DNA from: Hyphomonadaceae bacterium
GTDB taxonomy: Bacteria > Pseudomonadota > Alphaproteobacteria > Caulobacterales > Hyphomonadaceae
Reading direction: 5' to 3'
Assembly: GCA_030696545.1 (NCBI GenBank)
Contig: JAUYSA010000308.1
Location: 1-6,747 of the forward strand
DNA: 6,747 nt
Both the position numbers and the translations under genes were made by a program. Each line of letters opens with the position of its first letter. Position 1 is the first letter of the stretch. Of this stretch, positions 1 to 5,114 are shown one piece after another. Below the pieces are notes generated by a model. The model searched no databases, had not been told where the DNA came from, and saw only the letters and a program-made list of their open reading frames with translations.

Positions 1-330
1 CAAGGAAGCCAGTCGGGACTCGGGGAGGGCGTATGCGACCCCCCTTGGTTGAAGAGGCGAAGCGAACGCTGATGGCATTGCCTCCGGGGCTACAACCGGA
101 GGGTCCGGGGTCTTCGGAATGACCCCGAACACGTTGCACCGGTCACTGGCTATGGAGCTAAGGCGCCAGTGGGCTTCCCCTGCTGGATGTCGAGGTCAAC
201 TCCGGAACTGCCATACCGGGAAGGAACGGCCGAACCGGGGCGCGTGATGACGCGCATCGCCAGGCGCTTGTCTGGCACTGGACTAACCCAAGGCGCTGCA
301 TCACGCGCCCCGCTCCCTCTTTTTCGAGGG
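1..330 (+). ncRNA. Structured RNA, HEARO/omega-RNA-like, without a nuclease gene (5' end may lie outside the window)
   Basis: The stretch can fold into a chain of perfect hairpins: 1-5 with 43-47, 81-87 with 96-102, 106-112 with 121-127, 144-150 with 165-171, 259-263 with 272-276, and a 13-bp stem of 237-249 with 299-311 that encloses the 3' part. A small stem with a T-rich loop (315-319 with 326-330) follows. This density of compact stems with G/A-rich single-stranded joints suggests a folded RNA, not coding sequence. The single-stranded block around 171-235 (ggcttcccctgctggatgtc, then gtcaactcc and aacggccgaacc) resembles what I remember of HEARO RNAs, the omega-RNA scaffolds that guide IscB/IsrB nucleases. 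In IscB loci the nuclease gene follows the RNA. Here no PLMP, RuvC or HNH coding sequence follows, so it would be a solitary, possibly trans-acting or relic copy. The family name rests on memory only; a group II intron fragment is the main alternative. The strand is inferred from that resemblance. Confidence 0.45.
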
Positions 331-390
331 ATGAGAGACGGCATCACGCAGGACGATTACGTCCGTGCGATTGAGAGCGCGTATCTGGAA

Positions 391-408
391 GCGGACCTTC
401 AGGTCCGC
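391..408. repeat. 18-bp palindrome, 8-bp arms with 2-bp centre
   Basis: Gcggacct and aggtccgc flank a tc dinucleotide, giving a perfect 8-bp inverted repeat. The architecture (8-bp arms, 2-bp centre) is the same as each of the two palindromes at 641-688, although the sequence differs. It sits directly against the larger repeat that begins at 411. Short palindromes of this kind are often iterated through a genome, but one window cannot show copy number. Confidence 0.6.
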
Positions 409-410
409 AT

Positions 411-492
411 TCCCCGCGCAGGCGGGGATCCAGACTCACTCGGCAAAGATGCGCGCGAAGCGCGCAAGGCTGGACCCCCGCCTTCGCGGGGG
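411..492. repeat. REP-like composite palindromic element, copy 1
   Basis: Two arms, 411-433 and 470-492, are inverted relative to each other with a few mismatches. Each arm is itself a hairpin (ccccgcgcaggcgggg on the left, cccccgccttcgcggggg on the right) followed or preceded by atccag/ctgga. The centre holds another small hairpin, gcgcgc-gaa-gcgcgc, at 451-465. The overall motif, a 'ttcccgcg…cgcgggaatcca' arm pair, is a familiar intergenic repeat type in several proteobacteria. It is a fold-back element without coding capacity; open frames through it are incidental. Confidence 0.7.
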
Positions 493-525
493 ACGCGGCG
501 GAGAGATCATGTCCGCAACTCTCTC

Positions 526-626
526 ATCGTCATTCCGGATACGGGCAAAGCGCGTGAGCCGGAATCCAGGGGATGCGAGTACGGTGTACGCAACCCCTGG
601 GTTCCCGCTTGCGCGGGAATGACGAT
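526..626. repeat. REP-like composite palindromic element, copy 2 (cloverleaf-like)
   Basis: The ends form a perfect 11-bp inverted repeat (atcgtcattcc at 526-536, ggaatgacgat at 616-626). Inside are a stem of attccgg 532-538 with ccggaat 559-565, a stem of ccagggg 566-572 with cccctgg 594-600 extended by tgcg/cgca, and a terminal hairpin ttcccgc-ttgc-gcgggaa at 602-619. Several of these pairings exclude each other, so the element can fold either as one long cruciform or as three stems. It is related in motif to the element at 411-492 but not identical to it, which suggests two members of one family that have diverged. Confidence 0.7.
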
Positions 627-639
627 CAAGGGAATCGTA

Positions 640-689
640 GGGTGCATCTTGATGCACCACGCCACCACCCGGTGCATCAAGATGCACCC
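640..689. repeat. Nested double palindrome (19-bp perfect inverted repeat, each arm self-palindromic)
   Basis: The arm 640-658 (gggtgcatcttgatgcacc) is the exact reverse complement of 671-689, separated by 12 bp. Each arm contains ggtgcatc-NN-gatgcacc, itself an 8-bp inverted repeat with centre tt on the left and aa on the right. The DNA can therefore fold as one 19-bp hairpin or as two small adjacent hairpins. It lies about 130 bp upstream of the outer-membrane protein gene. A paired binding site for a dimeric regulator, or a mobile palindrome, are both possible; nothing here decides between them. Confidence 0.65.
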
Positions 690-816
690 CACCCACCACC
701 GCCGCCCGCCAGACGACAAGCATTCGTGACCCCAACCCCACGGAATCTCGGCCCGCTAACCAATCCATCAACCCACCTCACGCGTAAGTCTCCCAGTTCA
801 GCACGAAAGTCCCGCC

Positions 817-1626
817 ATGCGTCATTTGCTAACCGTCGCCTTCGTCGCCGCCTCAGCAGGTCAGGCGATCGCTCAGGAGCGTCCTGCCAATGACGGCTGG
901 AGCTTGACGGTCGGCGCCGGCGGATTGCTCGCCCCGACCTATGAAGGCGACGACGCGTATCGTCTCTCCATCCTCCCCAACATCCAGGTCGCTTACGGCG
1001 ACAAATTCTTCGCCTCGGTGCAGGACGGCGTCGGCTATCGCGCCATCAACACGGATGATCTGCGCGCCGGCCCAATCGCCCGCATCAAATTCTCGCGCGA
1101 TGCCAATGGCGACCAGCCTTTCGCCGTCACGGGAGATGACTCGGCCGACCTCGCCGGTCTCGACGATGTCGACACCAGCTTCGAGCTGGGCGGTTTCGTC
1201 GAATACGAGATCGGCGGCGTGACGCTCAGCGCAGAAGCGCGCCAGGCCGTCTCCGGCCACAAGGGCTTCGTCGCAGATCTCGGCGTCAAATGGTCCGGCC
1301 GCGCTTCGCTGTTCGGCCCGCCGGTGATCTGGTCAGCCGGCCCGCGCATTCGTCTCGTCAGCGACGATTTCAACGAGGCCTATTTCGGCGTTGATCCGGG
1401 CGAGTCCATCGCATCCGGCTTGCCGGTCTATAACGCAGAAGGCGGCGTGCATTCCTACGGCATCGGCGCTACCGCCATCATGCCGATCTCGAATGCATGG
1501 ACGGCTGTTGTCTTCGCCGGCTACGACAAACTCTCCGGCGATGCAGGCGATAGCCCGCTCGTCCAGCTGCGCGGATCGGAAGATCAGGCGACGCTTGGCG
1601 TCTTCCTCAGCTACACGCTGTTCTGA
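817..1626 (+). CDS. MipA/OmpV-family outer-membrane protein
   Basis: The 269-residue product has a signal peptide of about 19 residues (charged MRH, hydrophobic core, then A-I-A before Gln20), so export through Sec is expected. The mature part alternates polar and hydrophobic residues in short strands rich in Gly, Tyr and Phe and ends in YTLF; a terminal Phe is the usual outer-membrane barrel signature. The opening GAGGLLAPTYEGDDAYRL and the following YGDKFFASVQDGVGY fit the MipA/OmpV pattern of a Gly-rich strand, a P-x-Y-x-G motif and a 'yg..ff' strand. Family members include E. coli MipA, reported to bind MltA and PBP1B, and porin-like OmpV proteins; the substrate or partner here is unknown. 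The ATG at 817 is chosen because it gives an intact signal peptide; no strong ribosome site precedes it. The gene stands alone after a repeat-rich region and meets serB tail to tail with no gap. Confidence 0.85.
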   Translation: MRHLLTVAFVAASAGQAIAQERPANDGWSLTVGAGGLLAPTYEGDDAYRLSILPNIQVAYGDKFFASVQDGVGYRAINTDDLRAGPIARIKFSRDANGDQPFAVTGDDSADLAGLDDVDTSFELGGFVEYEIGGVTLSAEARQAVSGHKGFVADLGVKWSGRASLFGPPVIWSAGPRIRLVSDDFNEAYFGVDPGESIASGLPVYNAEGGVHSYGIGATAIMPISNAWTAVVFAGYDKLSGDAGDSPLVQLRGSEDQATLGVFLSYTLF

Positions 1627-2499
1627 TCAGGCGGAGACGAAATCGCCAACCGCATAGCCCTGGAAGAACAGCGCTGCGCGCAGATCGGTGTGCTGAATGC
1701 GCGCCGTCGTCTGCGCCGCGACGATCGGCTTGGCATGGTACGCAATGCCCAACCCCGCCGCCTTGATCATGTCGAGATCATTCGCGCCATCGCCCAGCGC
1801 CACCGCATCGTTAGCTGTCAGACCAAGCGCCGCCGTCTCTTCCAGCAACGCCGTCAGCTTCGCCTCACGCCCAAGGATCGGCATCCCCACTTCGCCCGTC
1901 AGCGCCATGCCGTTATCGATCAGCGTGTTCGCGCGATCCGCATCGAACCCCGCCATCTTCGCAACGCGGGAGGTGAAATAACCGAACCCGCCCGAAACCA
2001 GAACAGCCCGCGCGCCATGCGCCTTCATCGTCGCAACCAGCTCCCGCGCTCCGGGATTCAACCGCACGCGGTCGCTGTGGCACGCCTCCAGCGCCCCAAG
2101 CTTCAACCCCTTCAACATCGCCACCCGCTGGGTCAGCGCGCCAGCGAAATCGAGTTCCCCACGCATCGCCCGCTCGGTGATCGCGGAGACTTCCGCCTTG
2201 AGGCCCGCAAAATCCGCCAGCTCGTCCAGGCATTCCTGCCCGATGATCGTGGAATCCATGTCCGAAATCAGCAGCCGCTTCTTCCGGTTTCCTTTCGGCG
2301 TGATCGCCCAGTCGGCGCCAGCGCCCGGCGTTTCCGCCTCCAGCCAGCTGACGAGTTCCGCGCCGCCAGCAACCTCCCGCTCAGCCACGCGCCATCCGCC
2401 GCCGGAGCGATCCACAACATCGCCCGCGCCGCCGGGCGCAGCCTGCGCCAGCGGCCCCACGTCTTTGCTTTGTGAAACAAGGGTCAGAACAAGGGTCAT
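1627..2499 (-). CDS. serB: Phosphoserine phosphatase
   Basis: The 290-residue HAD-superfamily enzyme hydrolyses phosphoserine to L-serine, the last step of the phosphorylated serine pathway, in the cytoplasm with Mg2+. All catalytic motifs are visible: DMDST at 80-84 (Asp80 the expected nucleophile, Asp82 the acid/base), SGG at 169-171 within VLVSGGFGYF, Lys214 of motif III, and GDGANDLDM at 236-244 binding the metal. The helical cap lies roughly at 95-150, with the conserved SerB-type IIGQECLDELA and FAGALTQRVAMLKG segments. The first 70 residues are a weakly conserved N-terminal domain, as is usual in SerB of this length, and carry no recognisable ACT signature. The stop codon touches the stop of the preceding convergent gene. 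It is divergent from miaA across about 105 bp; no clear ribosome site precedes the ATG, so a short or leaderless transcript is possible. Confidence 0.95.
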   Translation of the reverse strand: MTLVLTLVSQSKDVGPLAQAAPGGAGDVVDRSGGGWRVAEREVAGGAELVSWLEAETPGAGADWAITPKGNRKKRLLISDMDSTIIGQECLDELADFAGLKAEVSAITERAMRGELDFAGALTQRVAMLKGLKLGALEACHSDRVRLNPGARELVATMKAHGARAVLVSGGFGYFTSRVAKMAGFDADRANTLIDNGMALTGEVGMPILGREAKLTALLEETAALGLTANDAVALGDGANDLDMIKAAGLGIAYHAKPIVAAQTTARIQHTDLRAALFFQGYAVGDFVSA

Positions 2500-2604
2500 G
2501 GACGTTACAGCCGTGTCGCGTTAGGGCACCGCCTCGCGCTCTATCAGGCGCTGCGGTCACGCGTAAACAGTGAACCGCCAGAGTTGGGGATAACAGACTA
2601 CCGA

Positions 2605-3531
2605 ATGCGCCCTGCCATCCTGATCCACGGCCCGACGGCAAGCGGCAAGACAAAGCTCGCGATTGCCCTCGCGAAGCGTCTCGACGGCGAGATCATCAAC
2701 GCCGACGCCATGCAGGTCTATACCGACCTCGATATCCTGACGGCCCGCCCGGATGCCGACGAGAAGGCGGCCGCGCCGCATCACCTTTTCGGCCATGTCG
2801 ACGCCGCCTCCCGCTATTCCGCCGGAGTGTGGTCGAAAGAAGCCGAGGCAAAGATCACGGAGCTGCAGGGGCAGGGCAAGGTTCCGATCATCGTCGGCGG
2901 CACCGGGCTCTATCTGATGGCGCTGACCGACGGCCTCTCGGAAATCCCGCCCATTCCCGAAGCCGCCCGCCGCGAAGCTCGCGCCCGCGTCGCAGCCGAT
3001 CAGGCCAGCGCCTATGCCGACCTCGTCGCTAAAGATCCTGCCGCCAAGGACCGCATCGATCCGCAGGACAGGCAACGCACCGCTCGCGCCCTCGAAGTTC
3101 TCATCGCCACCGGCCGCCCGATCTCGTCGTTCCATGGCGAGCAGGCGCCCGTGCTTGAGCCCGGCTCATGGGTCGGCGTCGCCCTCACGCCCACGCGCGA
3201 AGACCTCTACGCCCGCATTGACGCCCGTGTGGACAGGATGATGAAGCTCGGCGCGCTGGAGGAGGCCCGCCGCCTCTGGGCCCGCCAGCTCGACAGCGAA
3301 CTCCCCGCCATGCGCGCCCACGGTATGCCCGGCTTCGCCGAACACTTCGCCGGCCGCATGTCGCTGCCCGACGCCATCGAACGCTGCAAACGCGACACCC
3401 GCCGCTACGCCAAACGCCAGATGACCTGGATAGCCCACCAGTTCACCCTCTGGCCCCGCATCCCCTCGCTCGCGTTGGATGTGAGAGCGAGGGTGATTGT
3501 CGATTTGTGGGCGGAGGTGCGGGTGGGTTAA
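2605..3531 (+). CDS. miaA: tRNA dimethylallyltransferase (tRNA A37 isopentenyltransferase)
   Basis: The 308-residue product transfers a dimethylallyl group to N6 of A37 in tRNAs that read codons starting with U, aiding anticodon pairing. Visible signatures are the P-loop GPTASGKT at 9-16, NADAMQVY at 32-39 (family consensus usually DSMQVY; the Ser is Ala here), the TARP segment at 46-49, VGGTGLYL at 97-104, the RTARALEV helix, and the C-terminal RRYAKRQMTWIAHQ tRNA-contact motif. Length is normal for the family. The frame is open back to a TTG at 2584, which would add seven residues (MGITDYR). The ATG at 2605 is preferred because the family starts just before the P-loop strand and because gggga lies upstream of it. 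The gene is divergent from serB, a common alphaproteobacterial arrangement, and its last 4 bp overlap the end of the convergent nucleotidyltransferase gene. Confidence 0.95.
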   Translation: MRPAILIHGPTASGKTKLAIALAKRLDGEIINADAMQVYTDLDILTARPDADEKAAAPHHLFGHVDAASRYSAGVWSKEAEAKITELQGQGKVPIIVGGTGLYLMALTDGLSEIPPIPEAARREARARVAADQASAYADLVAKDPAAKDRIDPQDRQRTARALEVLIATGRPISSFHGEQAPVLEPGSWVGVALTPTREDLYARIDARVDRMMKLGALEEARRLWARQLDSELPAMRAHGMPGFAEHFAGRMSLPDAIERCKRDTRRYAKRQMTWIAHQFTLWPRIPSLALDVRARVIVDLWAEVRVG

Positions 3532-4769
3532 CTGGGCGGAAGATTGTAGGACGCCAGCAAAATGTCCGGCGCGGGCGCGGCGCGAAATCTGCTACGAAAC
3601 ATCTGTTCGATTCTTGCGCGATGCTTTCGGGCTAGAGCAATGATTCCTCGATCCTCGCCTGCAATCTGAACCAGCGCGCTGCCAGAAATACGTAGCCGGA
3701 CAGGTTGACCAAAGGCTTTGCTTGAAAACTCTGCATAATCGCCCGGTTGTATCGGATCGTCAGGGGCGATCTCCAGGTTGAGAGCCAGATCTAGCGCCTT
3801 GCGCCATTTCGGACCCATCGCGTCTGCTTCCTCAATTGCCGAGCTGATCTCCTGAAGCCGATCGTGCGCCATGGCCCAGATGATAGCTCGCGCTTGTTGT
3901 ATGTCCTTGCGTGCCTTTACGCCTGAGCCTGCAGGCCTCTGTTGCGAGACGATGAGCTTGTGGATCGCATATCGCTCCGGACGCGGAACCTGAACGAGCA
4001 GGCCCTCCATGTAGATCGAAACAGCGGGCATCGGATCCTTGATCAAGAAATCAAGATAGTGGAGGCCCTGCGCCCATAAGTTGAGCGACGCTAGATGCGT
4101 CGGGCCTTGGCGCTCGTCAAAGGAGGGCGTCAGGAAGTCGATGTCATATGTGGAATGCATATGGCGCCAGCTTGTCGGCTTGTTGCGTTCCAGTCGGCTG
4201 ACCGGCGTGTAGCCCAGCTCCAGCAGAGACTGCGCGAGGTCTGGATCAGCTTCGTCGCCAATGGTGTTTGAGAGTCTTTCAAAGCTTGCGATGTCGAGAT
4301 CCCGTGTTTCGCGGAGCTGCGCGTCCGCGCTGTCGCTTCCTGAAAGCGCAACGCCAAGCTCAAGATCGTAGTGTCGAAAGGCTTGCGTCCCGACGAGCGT
4401 GCCGCCTAAGCGAAAGACGCCGCTTCGAACAAGAGCGCGAAGTGCAGTACCCGTCTGTCGATCAATGGCTGTAATGCCGCCCGCTCGAAGCTGGGCAACC
4501 ATACGCGTGCATGATGCGCGGAGCGCCTCCCGATCCGCCTTCTGGCTGCGCATAGTTTCGATGCGCGCACGCATCTTGTCGGTGTCGGGTCCGAGATAGC
4601 GCTGTCGTGTGGGAGATGCGCCGACACTGCGCTGGTTTGCATACCAGTAGAGTTTGCCTCGCTTCTCGATCGTGAACGGCGCCCCTTCAAAATCGAAGCT
4701 GGGCTGGTTTAGATGCGCCTGAAGCAGATTTGCGTAAGTCGTCTGCAATGATGCCGGTATCTGAAGCAT
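3528..4769 (-). CDS. Nucleotidyltransferase-fold protein, GSU2403-like (NTP_transf_8-type)
   Basis: The 413-residue cytoplasmic protein has no signal peptide or membrane segment. An N-terminal segment with KRGKLYWYANQRSVG and RQRYLGPDTDK (about 36-65) is followed by a helical linker. The polymerase-beta-like core starts at RLGGTLVGTQAFRHY (120-134). Acidic pairs at D157/D159 (TRDLDIA) and D209/D211 (YDIDFLTP) are candidates for metal ligands. VPRPERYAIHKLIVSQQR (261-278) is a hallmark of this family as I remember it. The substrate is unknown; related folds include AMP/GMP-transferring and AbiEii-like toxins, but no antitoxin gene lies beside it. Its sequence is visibly more A/T-rich and less G/C-biased at third positions than serB, miaA and ilvB, suggesting acquisition between miaA and ilvB. 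No Shine-Dalgarno precedes the ATG, which starts 2 bp from a 33-bp inverted-repeat arm. Family assignment is by motif recall. Confidence 0.8.
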   Translation of the reverse strand: MLQIPASLQTTYANLLQAHLNQPSFDFEGAPFTIEKRGKLYWYANQRSVGASPTRQRYLGPDTDKMRARIETMRSQKADREALRASCTRMVAQLRAGGITAIDRQTGTALRALVRSGVFRLGGTLVGTQAFRHYDLELGVALSGSDSADAQLRETRDLDIASFERLSNTIGDEADPDLAQSLLELGYTPVSRLERNKPTSWRHMHSTYDIDFLTPSFDERQGPTHLASLNLWAQGLHYLDFLIKDPMPAVSIYMEGLLVQVPRPERYAIHKLIVSQQRPAGSGVKARKDIQQARAIIWAMAHDRLQEISSAIEEADAMGPKWRKALDLALNLEIAPDDPIQPGDYAEFSSKAFGQPVRLRISGSALVQIAGEDRGIIALARKHRARIEQMFRSRFRAAPAPDILLASYNLPPS

Positions 4770-4771
4770 GT

Positions 4772-4851
4772 TGTTACACTACACGAATAACTCATGTGGT
4801 GCAACCAAATGGCCGAAATTACACCACATGAGCTATTCGTGTAGTGCAACA
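4772..4851. repeat. 33-bp imperfect inverted repeat, probable operator region of the nucleotidyltransferase gene
   Basis: The arm 4772-4804 and the arm 4819-4851 are reverse complements at 30 of 33 positions, separated by 14 bp (ccaaatggccgaaa). Each arm also has weak internal symmetry (cactaca against tgtggtg). The left arm runs to within 2 bp of the start codon at 4769 and carries the likely promoter. An arm pair this long directly over a promoter suggests a bound regulator or a DNA or RNA hairpin. The three mismatches lie within otherwise identical arms, so the pair seems to be kept or recently duplicated. Confidence 0.8.
4776..4804 (-). promoter_or_regulatory. Probable leaderless promoter of the nucleotidyltransferase gene
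   Basis: Read on the minus strand, TTGCAC (4799-4804) and TAGTGT (4776-4781) are separated by exactly 17 bp, a good spacing for a housekeeping sigma factor. Only aacaac lies between the -10 box and the ATG, placing the transcription start at or next to the A of the start codon. That fits the missing ribosome site. Leaderless mRNAs are common in alphaproteobacteria. The whole promoter is inside one arm of the inverted repeat, so a protein bound there would block it. Confidence 0.5.
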
Positions 4852-4905
4852 CAGACAGTATTTCATGGAGACCCCCAAAGGTCATTTCTACCCCTCCGGA
4901 CCAGA

Positions 4906-4934
4906 TTGACGCTGCGCGTGTGAAACGGTATTGG
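4906..4934 (+). promoter_or_regulatory. Possible promoter of the ilvB leader transcript
   Basis: TTGACG at 4906-4911 is a near-consensus -35 box. With a 17-bp spacer it is followed by TATTGG at 4929-4934, a weak -10 box. Transcription would start near 4941, about 26 bases ahead of the leader-peptide start, a sensible leader geometry. The weak -10 is the reason for modest confidence. Confidence 0.4.
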
Positions 4935-4966
4935 CCTTTTCCATAGTGTTTTTGGGAGAAACCCCC

Positions 4967-5023
4967 GTGTCCGGCAGCCTTCAGGCGCTCGTACTCGTAA
5001 TTGGCTCGCCGCCGGCCCGGTAA
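4967..5023 (+). CDS. ilvB leader (attenuator) peptide, 18 aa
   Basis: This short open frame encodes MSGSLQALVLVIGSPPAR. It holds a consecutive Leu-Val-Leu-Val-Ile run, the three amino acids whose supply depends on acetolactate synthase. The codons are ctc gta ctc gta att; gta and att appear sparingly in the G/C-rich neighbouring genes, which would sharpen ribosome stalling. The GTG start has gggag at 4954-4958 eight bases upstream, a good Shine-Dalgarno distance. The stop codon falls inside the loop side of the following hairpin, as expected for a translated leader that controls RNA folding. The peptide itself probably has no function other than being translated. Earlier in-frame TTG/GTG codons (4931, 4946, 4952) are less well placed. 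Confidence 0.7.
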   Translation: MSGSLQALVLVIGSPPAR

Positions 5024-5045
5024 ACGCACCGGGCTGAACGGCGAG
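5005..5045 (+). promoter_or_regulatory. Leader hairpin of the ilvB attenuator (anti-antiterminator) with alternative pairing
   Basis: Two nested perfect stems form here: ctcgccg 5005-5011 with cggcgag 5039-5045, and gcccggt 5015-5021 with accgggc 5028-5034. The 3' arm has another partner: cgggc 5030-5034 can pair with gcccg 5059-5063 in the terminator, extended by c5029, a5028 and c5027 across a one-base bulge. A ribosome stalled on the Leu/Val/Ile codons (4988-5002) would cover the 5' arm, freeing the 3' arm to disrupt the terminator. A ribosome reaching the stop at 5021-5023 would cover the region and let the terminator form. The mechanism is inferred from the pairings. Confidence 0.6.
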
Positions 5046-5053
5046 ACGCATGC

Positions 5054-5080
5054 AAAGGGCCCGAGTGGCCCTTTTTCTTT
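5054..5080 (+). terminator. Intrinsic terminator in the ilvB leader (attenuator)
   Basis: The stem aaagggcc (5054-5061) pairs perfectly with ggcccttt (5067-5074) around a five-base loop, and T residues run through 5072-5080 (tttttcttt). It lies 35 bp before the ilvB start and after the branched-chain-rich leader peptide, with no other gene for it to end. That position marks it as a regulatory attenuator, not an end-of-gene terminator. Confidence 0.75.
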
Positions 5081-5114
5081 ATCCCAAATCTGAAAAAGAC
5101 TGACGAGCGGCGAG

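Noticed and set aside
1..330. Group II intron fragment, tmRNA, RNase P RNA or cobalamin riboswitch
   Set aside because: I see no domain V-like hairpin or intron reverse transcriptase, no tag-peptide reading frame with an adjoining tRNA-like end, no RNase P core motifs and no B12-box. The group II option is not fully excluded.
411..626. REP-like hairpins as an intrinsic terminator
   Set aside because: The GC-rich stems lack a following T-tract, and no coding gene ends just before them.
391..689. CRISPR array
   Set aside because: The repeats differ in sequence and length, are palindromic, and have no regular unique spacers.
169..729. A 186-codon open frame on the plus strand across the RNA-like region and the repeats
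   Set aside because: It runs through the structured RNA and all the palindromes, its protein is low-complexity repeat translation, and no domain or ribosome site supports it.
436..771. Open frames on the minus strand through the repeat array (also 507-719)
   Set aside because: They encode translated palindromes such as repeated HLDAP/HQDAP-like words from the ggtgcatc units, not a protein family.
2500..2604. Divergent promoter pair between serB and miaA
   Set aside because: Promoters must exist nearby, but I found no -35/-10 pair with good boxes and spacing on either strand, so none is annotated.
3528..4769. A toxin-antitoxin pair (AbiEii-like toxin with an adjacent antitoxin)
   Set aside because: The gene has no small partner gene on either side; its neighbours are miaA and the ilvB leader region.
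4865..4909. A 14-codon plus-strand frame METPKGHFYPSGPD as a second leader peptide
   Set aside because: It has no ribosome site, contains no Leu, Val or Ile, and ends before the better promoter-like boxes could start a transcript.
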